Assembly: GCA_023055355.1 (NCBI GenBank)
Contig: JALJCS010000037.1
Span: 4,464,001-4,528,000, forward strand
Reading direction: 5' to 3'
DNA from: Agelaius tricolor
Lineage: Eukaryota > Chordata > Aves > Passeriformes > Icteridae
DNA length: 64,000 nucleotides
The translations under genes and the position numbers were made by a program. This document shows, one piece after another, positions 11,737 through 23,882 of the stretch. How positions within the stretch are numbered: the first letter of the stretch is position 1; the number at the start of each line of letters is the position of its first letter. The notes beneath the pieces are model-generated. The model was not told where the DNA came from, did not search any database, and saw only the letters and a list, made by a program, of their open reading frames with translations.

Positions 11737-11832
11737 ATAGAATCCTAGATGGGTTTGGGTTGGAAGAGACCTTAAAGCTCATCTCATTCCATACCTCTGC
11801 CATGGGCAGGGACACCTTTCATTACCCCAGGT
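11737..11832 (-). mobile_element. CR1 3'-end fragment, antisense
   Basis: It begins TCATAGAATCCTAGATGGGT, then TTGGAAGAGACCTTAAAGCT and CTGCCATGGGCAGGGACACC. This is the reverse complement of the CR1 terminus. Confidence 0.88.
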
Positions 11833-12889
11833 GATCTTACAGGTCCAACCTTGCTGATTGTGTTCTATATTCTAATTTAAATACATAAAAATGCAGCATG
11901 GAGTAAGTGCTTGACTCTGAAAATCAGTTTGTGGGTAAGATGTGGAAGAGTGAAGGTCTTGGGACATTTTTAGTTGCCCTTCAAATCAGTTTATTTTCTG
12001 TTTGGTATGTTCTACACTTCATTAAAAACCAAGTTAATGCTCGTTCAGACTGACCTTAACAAGTGACTCCCAGAGTTGTGGCCCCTCAAAATTGTATTTA
12101 GCCATAGAGAATGGGAACTGTTAAAGCCTTCAGCAGTGTCCATCTAGCTCAAAGCTGTGGAAGATGGTTGGAGAAAAGTAAATCTTGTATCGACCCAGCA
12201 CAGGGGTGTTGAGACTTCAGCTGAGCCCAGGTTTTATTGTTTCCCCAACGCTGCTGGAGAGGGGCAGTAGTTGCACTGGCTTTGCAAGGACATAGATTAG
12301 AAGCAGATCTGGCAGTTCAGAGGCCAGACTGTGTGTGGTGGCCAGCACTGGTGCCTGGCACATACTGGGCTGCCCAGCCACCTCTGCAAGTGCCACTGCC
12401 TGCTGGTGCTGCCAGGGGCCTGGCACTGCTGGCCACAAGGGCTTGGAGCTGCTGTGTGGCTGGGCTGGAGCTGGGGAATGCCTGGAGTGCCTGCACAGCA
12501 AAGCCACCTGAGTGATTGCTGGAGTGGGGTGAGAAGTGTCCCTGTGTCCCCAGAGGCTGCTGTGCCAGGGCTGGCAGTGACCTGGAGCCTGTTTGGGGCT
12601 GTTTGCAGAGCAGAGCTCCTGGGGAGCACAGGGGATGGGCTGGGGGACAGAGCCAGCTCTGGGCTCTGCATCCTTGGCACAGAGAGGCCACAAGAGGCTG
12701 CTGGGTCTTGGGCATTGGTGGATTTTCACCAGATCCCCTTTGGCAGGAGCAGGCAGCTGTGGCAGCTTTCTGATGGAGGGTTTGTTGTTGGATTTGTGTT
12801 TCTGCTCACAGCAGATCCGTGTCCCAGAGTGTCCCCTGCCCATGGGAACTGCAGCGTTTTCTGGGACAACACTGAACAGACCCCAGGGA
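11833..12889. other. Intronic sequence, nothing recognised
   Basis: AT-rich to about 12190, then GC-richer. No exon was supported. Open frames of 120-230 codons on both strands in 12217-13017 overlap one another and show no recognisable domain. Confidence 0.45.
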
Positions 12890-12950
12890 GCAGTCCCTGG
12901 TTATTTGTTGCAGTCCCTGGTTATTTGTTGCAGTCCCTGGTTATTTGTGT
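12890..12950. repeat. 20-bp tandem repeat, three copies
   Basis: CAGTCCCTGGTTATTTGTTG is repeated three times with the last copy diverging. It is a small, recent expansion. Confidence 0.9.
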
Positions 12951-13779
12951 GTCAGTCTGTATAAACACTCCCTGGATAGTGGGAGCTCACTGCCTGCATC
13001 CCTCCATCCTGGAATGACCTTCTTAGCTTTGAAAAGCAATCAAATGACCCTGCTTTCCTTTAATCATAAGTGCACTGGCAGTAAGTGGTTTGAAGAGCCC
13101 TTAACATTGTTCCTTTCACTGGCCAGGTTGTCTCTATCTGCTTTTTGATGTTTTGACTATCCAGAAGAGTCTGGGGATGACCCTTGGCACTTGGATATCC
13201 TCTCCAAAACAAAGGAATGATTTTGTGAATAAAAAGCAAGACTGAAATTCAAGACATAAGTGTCTAGTTCTCACAAAATCTTCTTCTGTGGCTCTGGGCA
13301 GGTTATATGATCTGTCTTAGATTTTCCAGCTCAAGAAATGAAGAGAAATTACTTATCAGCTCACATGCAAATTGTTAGCACTAACTGGTGTTTGGGGCAC
13401 AGCATGATGTTTTAGACATTTTGGTTGGTGTTTCTTATAGCTTTGAATGCTTACAGTGACTGAGGGAGGTTTGCTTGAGCCTCTGGAGCTGTCCTGCAAT
13501 AGAAGCTCTCATCCTTTGCCTTGTCCTTTTCCTCTTTAGAGACAGAAATACATCACCATGTCAGCTTCAGGATGGCTTTGTCCTGGTAGACCTGAGTGGG
13601 GTTTTGTGTGCTGGAGATAAGCAGTGGAGCATCAGGCAGTGCCCTTAGCAGATTGCCAGGGTTTTGGTGTGCCTGGAGATCAATTGCTGTGTCATTATAA
13701 AGGTGCCTATTTGCAGGTCAGAGCTCAGGTACCCTGCAATAAACTCTCAATACCTTGAGTATTTTATCCTCAGTCTGTT
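12951..13779. other. Intronic sequence, nothing recognised
   Basis: AT-leaning unique-looking sequence. No array, transposon end or exon was seen. Confidence 0.45.
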
Positions 13780-14215
13780 GGTGAACTCCTGTAGTGCTGC
13801 CAGGCTGCCATCTTTCACAGATGGTGAATTCTCTTCCAAACTAGCAATAAATAATACTAACAGTAATAATAAAAAGTTGCTTCTATTTAATGTTTTGAGC
13901 AGTGACAATAGCCTTTGGAAGAGTCGGGTGTTCCTTGCCGAGGGGGTCGCCATGGCTACTGTCCATGCTGGGTTTAACAGCCCTGCTGGCTAATGCAGCA
14001 CAAACAGATTTGGCTTTTCCTCCTGCCTGTAATGAATAGCAAACTGCTGTGTATTCATTAAGGGAAGCAACTTGCAGAGGTTAAGTGTTTGATTTCTGGA
14101 GCTGCCATCGAGGGCAGTCATCAAAAATAAATTGGGCAGCCAAGGAGGAAAAGGGGTTTATAAGACGTAAAGTGGGAAGAAAATAATTGCTGCCTCATTC
14201 CTTGTTTCTTTCTTT
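13780..14215. other. Candidate conserved non-coding element
   Basis: An AT-rich, repeat-free stretch dense in homeodomain-type TAAT/ATTA cores (for example CTGGCTAATGCAG, CTGTAATGAATAG, ATTCATTAAG). It has isolated CpGs (GGGGGTCGCCATGG, GCCATCGAGG) preserved in an otherwise CpG-poor intron. The look is that of a developmental enhancer, but conservation was not measured. Confidence 0.3.
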
Positions 14216-15779
14216 GGGTTTTGCAGCTGTAAGTCAGGATCTCTGGGTCCAAGCTATGCAGATTTTTCTTCGATGTGATCAGATATGCTGGAGAGTGAGC
14301 TTTGTTTTTGACAGGAACCCATCTGACTAATTCAGCAAAAATAAACAGAGGCTCTTGGTGCAGTCACCCAGGCCAGGCAGGGAGGAAGTCAGGGCTGACT
14401 TCAGAGCCTGAGCAGCACCAGGGAGTCCTGACCATGCTCTGTCCACCTGTCCAGCCTGGAAGGGCTCCTCATCACCCAGGCCTGTCACAGCCTGTCAGGA
14501 GGGATGGGCACATCTCACATTCCTGCTGTGGGATGTGAGGAGCCTCTTCCTTCGGCATCCTGGGTGCATTTGTTTCACATAAAATGGAAACAGCACAAAA
14601 TGAAGATGTCACTGGTGGTGTCAGCACACTGAACAGCTTCCTCATCCTCAAGGAACCCCCCTGGCCTCCTCTGTGGCCCCTCAGGTGCAGCAGGAGTGCC
14701 CCTCCTAAGTGGCATAAGTGTCTTCCAGCCCTTTTTCCAGGATAATGTCCTTCTGCTGCTCATTAGTTTGGGGTTTGGTAATTTCCTACTTCCACAGTTT
14801 GGCTGCTTAAAAATGCATCTTGTTTAAATGAATGCAGCACACCCATTGATCCAGATGGCATTGTATTAGTGACCTGTCCTCTTTAATTATGTGCAACTAA
14901 TTTTTAATTTTATGTTCTCTACAAACATGACTGCGAATGATTTTCTAGCTGCTTGTAAATCAGTGATAGATATTGAATCCTTTCAGGGATTGCTTTCTCT
15001 TGGAAGAAATGAGGATTCTCTCATTACAGCTGGTTTTCAGAATTTATCAGATAGCTGTTTTTTAATCCACTTAGTATGTGTTTACATTGATTTCTTTTTT
15101 AGGGCTGTTTTTTTTTTAATTTATTTTTTTGACTCAACATCTTGTGCAATAGTAAGCCGTGCAGAAATCTAAGTCTCTTATGCTAAAGCAGTTATCTTTC
15201 TCAACCAAACCCATAAATCTTATCAGGAAGTAACTCAAAGTCTGTTTGACAAGGCTGGTTTTCTTTCTTCTTTCCCATATAAAGACATCCAGGCTGAATT
15301 TCTTGCTGCACCATTTTCATCCAGGTTTGTTAAGGTGTTCACACCTGCAGAAAAATTCATTTGAAACCTTTCCCTGTGTTTCTCTGTGTGAGGTGAGTGG
15401 TTGTATCTGCCATGAGCATGGGAGTTTCTCTCTCTTGTCTGGCAGTGTCACCCAGTCAGTGCCATTTCCTCACAGCTGGATTTTTTGTTAGGCAGGACAA
15501 TGTCACGTGGTGCTGGCAGAGAGAGGCTGAGCTGGGAGGTGTTGGGGAGCTCTGTTAAAATCCATCCTGCTGTTCCCTCGTGGCCTGACCTGCTGACACC
15601 TGTGGGGCAGGAGAGGGCAGGGATGTTTACCCAAAGGCCAGGCCTTGTTTGGCAGCGTCACAGGGCCCTGGGGACAGGGACCTGCCCTGGGAATCACTCA
15701 GGGGCAGGGGGAGTGGGGTCCCCCAGGTGTTCCGGGCTGTGCCTGTGCCACAGGATGGATCAGCCACTGCTGCGTGCCC
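14216..15779. other. Intronic sequence, nothing recognised
   Basis: Mixed GC to 14560, AT-rich with T-runs in 14770-15320 and GC-rich from 15490. No gene was recognised. Confidence 0.45.
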
Positions 15780-16505
15780 ATGGCTCCTGTGATGGTGTCA
15801 CTGTGCTGTCACTGTGATAGTGTCACTGCAATGGTGTCACCGTGGTGTCACCGTGCTGTCACTGTGCTGTCACTGTGATAGTGTCACTGCAATGGTGTCG
15901 CTGCGACGTCATTGTAACGTCACTGCGACGTCACTGTGACGTCACTGCGATGTCACAGAGTATCACCGTGGTATCACTGTGATGTCACTGTGGTGTCACT
16001 GGAGCATCACTGTGGTGTTGTTGCAGTGTCACGGTGGTGTCACTGCGATATTGCTGTGGTGGCACTGTGATATCACCGTGGTGCCACCGTTGTCTCACTG
16101 CAATGTCACTGTGGTGTCACTGCAATGTCACTGTGTTGTCACTGTGATGTCACTGTGACATCACTGCAATGTCACTGCAGTGTCACTGTGGTGTCACTGC
16201 AATGTCACTGTGATGTCACTGCAATGTCACTGTGGTGTCACTGCGAGTCGCTGTAATGTCACTGCGATATCACTGTGACATCACTGTGATGTCATCATGA
16301 TGCCACTGTGGTGTCATTGTGGTGTCACTGTGGTGTCACTGCGATGTCACTGTAATATCACTGAGGTGTCACCGTGACGCCATTGTGACGTCACTGTGGT
16401 CTCACTGCGGCATCACTGCGGTGTCACTGCAATGTCACTGTGGTGTCACTGCAATGTCACTGTGGTGTCACTGCGATGTCACCGTGATGTCACTGAGGTG
16501 TCAAG
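15780..16505. repeat. TGTCACTG minisatellite (11-bp unit, about 65 copies)
   Basis: The units are TGTCACTGTGG and TGTCACTGCAA, often alternating in 22-bp dimers and strongly degenerate elsewhere. Variants contain ACGTCA, and two positions hold the full palindrome TGACGTCA (15937-15944 and 16386-16393). The open frame SLWCHCDVTVMSLRC on + is a repeat translation. Confidence 0.93.
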
Positions 16506-18439
16506 GTGGGTTCTGGGTGCCCAGGAATGAGGCCCCACCTGCCGCCGTGCTGGCAGCACCCATCAGTGGGTGCCTGGCAGTCGTGGATTGTCCCTCCGTG
16601 GTGGATTTCCCCCTCTGGCTCTGGCATTCAGGGTCAGGTGCCTCTCTTGCAGCCCTTGCTGTGCTTTCCTGGGGTGCTGCTGGGTGATGTCTGACCCGGG
16701 CAGGGACAGTCCCACATCCCCGGGTGTCGCTGGTCCCGGGGCATGCTGTGGTCACACCAGCAGATGCTACAAAAGGCTGTGTTAGCCCAGAGCTGCCTCT
16801 GCCTTGAAGCATCTTTAAGGGGCTCAGGAGCTTTTTCCAAAGACCTCTGAAGTCAAATGGAAAACTTGATAAGCTGAAAAGCCTCAAGATGAGATTTAGA
16901 AGGGAGTAGGAGACTCTGAGTGTGTCTGAATGGGTTTGGGGGTCAGGGAGTGCTGGAGGTAGGGACGCCTGTGTGTGCCCTGAGCTCTGGGGCAGGAGGA
17001 GGAGAGGGTGGGCAGGGGAGACCCCATAGTTGTAGTTGGGAGGAAGATGAGAAGCTGGAGAGTGGAGGGGCCATATCTCATCAGGCTTCTCATTTAGCCT
17101 GTTTGGTGTTGCCCTGAGGGTATTTTGGGTGTGTCCTGTCCGTGTTTGCTGCCTGTGGCAAATACTGAGCTGTGGAGGGGCTGGAGGGCTGGGTCTGCTG
17201 GGGGCTGCAGAGTGAGATGTGACAGTTCCCGTGCTGGGGTCCAGGTCCTGCAGGGGGATGTGTGTGTCCTTGGAGGTCCATAGTGAGCAGCTGCCCCTAA
17301 GCCAGGCTGTAAATGTGCCAGGAGTTAGTCCAGGGCCTGATTCTAGATTTAAGTCAGACCCTGAGGCACCAAAGAGCTTGGCAGTGGGGGGCCAGGCTGA
17401 AGTACAAGCCACTGTGTGTGAGGGTCTGTGAATAAACATTTGTTTTCCATGCATTGGGCTGAAATCTTTTGTTGCCTTTATGGGTAAGATGAAACTTGGT
17501 GAATCAGCCCCTTTAAAATCACATACAGTGCTGTAGATCTGGAGCCTGCTGCTCGAGATCAGTGATGGTAAGAGCATCAGAAATTTAAAACATCTTTATT
17601 TGGATGCTGAAAGCCTCTGTGGTTAATAGAGCTCGGGTAGAAGGTTTTTATTAGAGAGAAACCCCTGTAGTTTAGGGGAAAAGCCAGGCCCCAGCTGATC
17701 AAATTAAGCAGAAGCAGCCTCACGCATGGGATGGGCTGTAATTGCTCACTTCAGAATTTCTCTCCTCTCTCTGCCTTTCAGCTGAGGACAGCACTGCCAC
17801 AGTCAGGGCATCATCTCTGCTGCTGCCAGGTGTCCCCACTGTCCCTCTGTGCCCAGGGGACCAAGTCTCACCAGTGGATTCTGGTGATGCTTTAAAGGAG
17901 GAGATTGTTGGCTCGTGGGCTGGAGAGACAGAACCAGAGGGGGATGTTTGGGGCTGCAGAGGAGCAGCAGTGCTTGGTTTGAGAAGAGGCACTTCAGGCA
18001 CCCAGAGTGAGCAAACACAAAATCCTCACTGGGCAGAACTCAGGTGTGGCTCTCCAGGAGCAGCAGGTCAGAGCTCAGATCTGTGTCCAGCAGCACAATC
18101 TGTGTGGGAGTTACTGTCAGGCTCCTTGGGACATTGCCAGGAAGATGGGGTAGGTGATGGGGAGCTTGGAGAAGGCTTCAAAACCAGGCTTTGAGCGTTT
18201 TTTGGATGAATCAGAGGGAGAAATGCAGAAGAATTCAGGAAAAGGAGAGTTGCAACATCAGTGTGGTGTGGTGTGACGCAGGAGAGCGGCGGGGGCCTCT
18301 CCTGGGAGCTGCTCAGGAAGGTGCTGGTGCTCTGGGATTCCCAGGCTCTGGAAGGAGCTCAATACCAATGATGGAGGAGCCCAGGAGGGATCTGAGCTGG
18401 CCCATCCCCTCCAGTGCTGATGGAGACCAGCACAGATGC
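16506..18439. other. Intronic sequence; long minus-strand open frame, unclassified
   Basis: A repeat-free minus-strand frame of 358 codons runs from 17577 to 16501. Its reading is Pro/Ser/His-rich with no recognised domain, so it is not called as a gene (see findings). The rest is mixed-GC intronic sequence without transposon ends. Confidence 0.4.
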
Positions 18440-18740
18440 TGGGACTGGTGCTTTTACCTGAGTCGTGAACAATACTTTGCCCTATTCGATTTTTACTTTA
18501 CTAAAATGAATATCATGGACTTCTTAGTAGTCATAGGAGCATAAAAATCTCAGTGTATCACAATTCATCATCCTTTAAAAATTGAATTTCTGTTGAATTA
18601 TGCCTTGCTGCTGTAGTGCTGGGGAAAAGCTCTTATTATTCATAACTATAAATACAGCGATGTCGAGATTTAACTGGTGCCTGAAGGCTTTATGCTGCAC
18701 TTTCATACTGACAAAGCAAACACTCTTATGGATTGCTTTG
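18440..18740. other. Candidate conserved non-coding element
   Basis: An AT-rich, non-repetitive block with many ATTCAT, TTATTCAT and TAAAT-type cores (for example TCTTATTATTCATAACTATA) and an isolated CpG pair at ACAGCGATGTCGAG. It stands out from the GC-rich, CpG-less flanks. No coding frame is evident. Confidence 0.28.
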
Positions 18741-19947
18741 AGTTTATGGGGGCAGCTGAGCCCTTCCCCACTGCTGGGAGCAGAATCCAGCCATGCCCCT
18801 CTCCAGTCCCCATCTCTCAGTAGGCAGAAGGACTTGGGGTCACTTTTGCCCTTTGGGGTGGAGATAAAAGACCACCAAAAAAGGGAAATGAAAGAAAGAC
18901 ATGAATACCCAGTTGGGTGGGTGAGGAAAACTGACCTGGATTGGTCAGGGTGCTGAAGGACACGTTTCAAAGAACAACACCAGTTTGGAGGGAGTGCTTG
19001 GGTTTGGAGAGCAGCTTCCATGGAGTGAAGGACAAGGCACGAGAGGTGGGGAATGAGATGAATCCTCCAGAAAGTGCCTGAACGGTCTGGGCCTGCAATT
19101 GGAACTAAATTAAAGAGACTATTTGCTTTTTGGAGTAAGGTTCTCACATCCTCCTCTTTGTGAGCATCAATGAACACTTGAATGTTCCTCCTTGTCCCAG
19201 CTGAACATTTAAACAGACCTTGGCTCCATCATGCAGTGGCTGATGGGGACAGCCCTGGCTGGGTAGGAGTTTGCTCAAGTTTATGTTTTGCTTTTTGAGC
19301 CTCTATTTTGGGCCTGAAACATGAAAAAGTCCCATAATTTGGTGCTCAGCTGAGGCTGAACTTGAGGCCTTCATACAGATTTAACACAAAAGAGAAAGGA
19401 GTTAATCTTTTACAGGAAATAATTTACATATGGAAACAATTCTTAAAAACTGGATTGGGTAAATCTGGTCTCTAGGGACAAGGTGGGAAAGATTCTGACT
19501 GGATTTGGAAGGAATTTTTTTGTGTGTGGTTATAATTAGAAATTTACACATAGCAAAAGAAGTCTTGCTGTTGAATGTTGGTTATCATGGCCCTTAGGTT
19601 GTTTGGAGTTTTGTTTGGTTTATGAACTCTTTTCTTTAAATAGCACTTGAGCCTTGCAGAAGTTTGGCAGTGGCATGTTTAACTTTTGACTTAGTTTGGA
19701 TGTTCAGTATTTTCATTACAAAATAACTCTGATACATTTTTATTTTTAATCACAAAAATTAATAATCTCTTGGGTACTGAAATTCTGTATTTGAGAAATT
19801 GCAAAGCCTCCATTTTGGGCGTTGTTCCACTGAAAGCAAGACAACAAAATTGGTGATTTCATGGTAGTTGTATTTTCCACTGCATTTCAAAACTGGTTTC
19901 TGTGCAGGCACGCAGAGCGATGATGAAAAGTTCTAAAAATGAAATAC
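18741..19947. other. Intronic sequence, nothing recognised
   Basis: AT-rich from about 19190 onward, particularly 19380-19900. No repeat end or exon was identified. Confidence 0.45.
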
Positions 19948-19949
19948 CT

Positions 19950-20362
19950 GAGTGCAGGGCTGGAGCCAGGCTGGGAGAGCTGGGGGCGCTCACCTGGAGA
20001 GGAGAAGCTCCAGGGAGAGCTCAGAGCCCCTGCCAGGGCCTGAAGGGGCTCCAGGAGAGCTGGAGAGGGACTGGGGACAAGGGATGGAGGGACAGGACCC
20101 AGGGAATGGCTCCCACTGCCAGAGGGCAGGGCTGGATGGGATATTGGGAATTGGGAATTGTTCCCTATGAGGGTGGGCAGGCCCTGGCCCGGGGTGCCCA
20201 GAGCAGCTGGGGCTGCCCCTGGATCCCTGGCAGTGCCCAAGGCCAGGCTGGACAGGGCTGGGAGCACCTGGGACAGTGGGAGGTGTCCCTGCCATGGCAG
20301 GGGTGGCACTGGATGATGTTTGATGCCCCTTCCAAACCAAAGCAGTGTGGGATTCCATGGTT
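19950..20362 (+). mobile_element. CR1 LINE 3'-end copy (about 410 bp)
   Basis: It contains the full shared block from CTGGAGCCAGGCTGGGAGAG to GGGATTCCATGG. It carries GAATTGGGAATTG, as in the copy at 7220, which separates these two from the four copies with GAATTAGGAATTG. Confidence 0.94.
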
Positions 20363-20526
20363 TTTTCTTTAGTAAAAGCCAAGGGGTTTCTGACCTTCCA
20401 ATCTTGGAGGACTCTGGAGCTGTGGGGTGCAAATACCAGTGCAGAGCAATGATGGGTTGATGAAAGGGGAGGTGCCCAGGAACCCATGGCTGGGGAGTGC
20501 TCTGCTCCCTGTGGGTGAGCCACAGC

Positions 20527-21150
20527 ACAGGGACAGTCAGCAGGGCAGGGTGGCACAGGGACAGTCAGGGCAGAGGTGGCACAGGGACAGTCACCATGAC
20601 AGGGTGGCACAGGGACACTCAGGGCAGAGGTGGCACAGGGACAGTCACCATGGCAGGGTGGCACAGGGACAGTCAGCAGGACAGGGTGGCACAGGGACAG
20701 TCAAGGCAGCAATGGCATAGGGACAGTCACCAGGCCAGGGTGGCACAGGGACAGTCAGGATAGGGTGGCACAGGGACAGTCACCATGGCAGGGTGGCACA
20801 GGGACAGTCAGGACAGGGTGGCACAGGGACAGTCACCATGGCAGGGTGGCACAGGGACAGTCAGCAGGACAGGGTGGCACAGGGACAGTCACCATGGCAG
20901 GGTGGCACAGGGACAGTCAGGACAGGGTGGCACAGGGACAGTCACCATGGCAGGGTGGCACAGGGACAGTCAGCAGGACAGGGTGGCACAGGGACAGTCA
21001 CCATGGCAGGGTGGCACAGGGACAGTCAGGACAGGGTGGCACAGGGACAGTCACCATGGCAGGGTGGCACAGGGACAGTCAGCAGGACAGGGTGGCACAG
21101 GGACAGTCACCATGGCAGGGTGGCACAGGGACAGTCAGCAGGGCAGCAGT
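20527..21150. repeat. 28/25-bp minisatellite with 109-bp higher-order period
   Basis: The core GGTGGCACAGGGACAGTCA is followed by CCATGGCAG, GCAGGACAG or the shorter GGACAG. The 25-bp variant recurs at 20807, 20916 and 21025, exactly 109 bp apart, with the same order of three 28-bp variants between. Open frames reading GWHRDS and VAQGQS are repeat translations. Confidence 0.95.
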
Positions 21151-23677
21151 CCTGGTTGTGGCAGCTCTCACCTCTTGCCTCCAGCACATCTTTTAAATTC
21201 AGGAGCGGGCAATGTTTGTGCATGGGTTTTTCCATGGGAATGGGCCCTTTATCAGTAAATCAGAGCCTCTGTGGGCTGGTGCAGGTTCCTCGGGGGTGTT
21301 CTTTCACCTGATTTTGGCAAGGCAGGTGGGTGCTGGTTAATGATTGCCTGGGACTGCTCCTGACTGGGCTCAGTGAATGTCTGAGTGAGCACAGAGCTGA
21401 ACCTGGGCAAGGGACCCTGTCCTGGAGCTCATCCCACATCCCAGCATGGGAACAGCCCAGGGGCAGCACCAGGCCTTGGGGCTGACCCACCTTGCTCCCC
21501 AAACCAGCAGGGTGTGCCCTGGTCCTCTGTGCAGATTCAGAGTCTGACTGGGACAGGAATTGGAGGAACTGGGGAGCTGAGCCCAGGTGGTGGCACCTGG
21601 GGTGGCACAGCAGCAGGTGGATGGAGGGCAAGGCCTGGATGCCTTCACTTGGAGGATTTCATTTAAAGCCAGGCTTTGCTCCTTGCATGTCTGCTTTTCA
21701 CAAGGGAGAGAAACCTCAGCTCAGAGGCCCATGCCTCCAAGCAGATGTCTTTTATTTATTAAATAAATTGGTCCTTGCTAAAAGATGTTTATAATTATTT
21801 ATTTCTTATATATCTACATCTTCTTGATGCTCTTGGAGGGTGCAGGAACCTGAGGTGGGGACACAGGGCAGCTGAGCCACCTTCCCATGCAGGACCCAGC
21901 CCTGGGGCACCCACCCAGCAGCACCTTCAGCTGACACCCCCAAAGACCCTTTTAATTTGTCTGGATTTCCAACAAGGCATTTATTGCAGCACTGCCTGGC
22001 TGCTGCTCCTGGCCCTTCCTGCTGCCCAGCCGGCTCCGTGTCGTGGTTTAATGATTGCAGACTTCAGTGCTGGTTAAATAGTGCTCAACAAGGAAACGGG
22101 GGAAAACCACACTGGGATAATCTAAGAAAAACAAGGATTATAAAAATGGCTCCGAGGTGCTGGCTGCTGGAAGCAAAACCTATTTTGTGGGTTTGTTGCT
22201 GCACCTTTGCTTGGAAAAAAAAAAAATTGGAGCAGTTGTTGCACTCGTTTTCTCAGCAGATGGGCTGCTCCATCGGAGGCAGCTCACCCGTCTGGAAAGC
22301 AATTATGTTGCTTGGCCCAGTCTTGATTTGCACTTCTATTAGCACGGGCTTAACTATTGCTGCCTTGGGAGGGAGGCTCCATGGATTAGTTCCTCTTGAA
22401 AACAAAAAAACCAAAACAAAATCAAGCCCATGATGCACCACGAAAATGTTTTGTGAAAAAAAAAAAAAAAAAGGAAAACAATTTTGATGCCATTTCAGTG
22501 CCATTTTGATTCAAAAACTGCTGGAAGGTCACCTTAATATTCAGGTTATTGGTGGCAATGCAAGAGGAAATTTAAAATAATATAATGATGAGTGGTGCTG
22601 GCTCCACAGCCTTTTTAACAGCATTGTCTGCCATGGGGAGTTCTCCCTGTGTAGGTCAAGAAATTCACTGTTAAAATTTTATGTTTAATTCTTTTATTAT
22701 AAGGAAGGACACGATTCATGACATTGGCATTCCTGTGGTACTGGCAAGAGCTGCTGGAAAATGATCCACTCTTGGCATGCTCAGGGGTCCCCAAAGCTGG
22801 CCTGGACAGGATGGGGCCAAGGCAGGGCCCTGGGCAGGGACAGGGCCCTCTTCTCTCCCATCAGGCAGAGCAGGAGTTCTCCCTCAAGCAGCCCTGCACT
22901 TCTGCTCAGGTGTCAGTCAGGGAATGTGGCTGGATCCATGCATGGATATTCCACTGAACTGAAGCTCCAGGTCACTTATTTTAGTGTATTTGCTAAAACA
23001 TTAATAGAAGCTACCCAAAAAAGCCCTAAAAGAGCTCCTAAGTGTTTTCTTTAACTTTTTTTACTGCAAGTCTTTATGAGCATGAGGCATTGATGGCTTT
23101 CCCAAAATTCAGATGTGCTGGCCTTGGGATGGGATTTGGGCAGCAGCTGCGTGGTGGCTGCCTGGGACTGGAGCTTGCTGGGACGTGGGTTTGACTGGGG
23201 CTGGTTGTTAAAATTTTTCCCAACTTCCTCATTGTCCCAAAGCATTTGCTTTGTGTCCTGCTGACAGCAGTGTTGAGGAGGACATGGCTTAGTGCTGCCT
23301 TATATTTATTTCCTAGTTCTGTTTGAAAAGAAATGAGTGGGAGTTGCTGTGACTCCACAAGGCCACCAGGCACGTGATATGGCCAGGATTCATTGATGTT
23401 ATTTCTTCTTCATTTCATCAAAAAAGGATGAAACTTTCTATGAACAGCAGGATAAAGGCCCATTTGGAGTTGGTTTGTGCCATCCGTGCCAGCAGCACTG
23501 GCTGTGCCATCCTCAGCACCTCAGCTGGGATTAACCCCTCACCTGTGCTGCCCCTTTGGCTGAGGGCATGGCAGGGGCAGGACATGGGGACAGGGGTCTG
23601 ACCCACTGCTGGGTGCTGCTGCACTGCTGGGTGCCCCCTCTGTGCTGGGCTCCTGCTCCAGGGCTCAGGGATGGGCC
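21151..23677. other. Intronic sequence with poly-A runs, nothing recognised
   Basis: A-runs occur at 22216-22228 and 22456-22473. The 22050-22700 portion is AT-rich. No gene or transposon end was recognised. Confidence 0.45.
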
Positions 23678-23882
23678 AGCCCTGGGGTCCTGTGCCAGCC
23701 CTGGGGTCCTGTGCCAGCCCTGGGTGCCCTCTCCAGCCCTGGGTGCCCTCTTCAGCCCTGGGTGCCCTCTCCAGCCCTGGGTTCCTGTGCCAGCCCTGGG
23801 TTCCTGTGCCAGCCCTGGGTGCCCTCTCCAGCCCTGGGTTCCTGTGCCAGCCCTGGGTGCCCTCTCCAGCCCTGGGGTCCTG
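23678..23882. repeat. 19-bp minisatellite, about 11 copies
   Basis: The units are CAGCCCTGGGTGCCCTCTC and CAGCCCTGGGTTCCTGTGC with a GGGG variant, interspersed. Pro/Leu/Ala-rich open frames on + and Gly-rich ones on - come from the repeat. Confidence 0.93.

Noticed and set aside
20527..21258. GWHRDS/VAQGQS repeat proteins
   Set aside because: Three overlapping frames of the 28/25-bp minisatellite are all open, which is the signature of a repeat and not of a gene.
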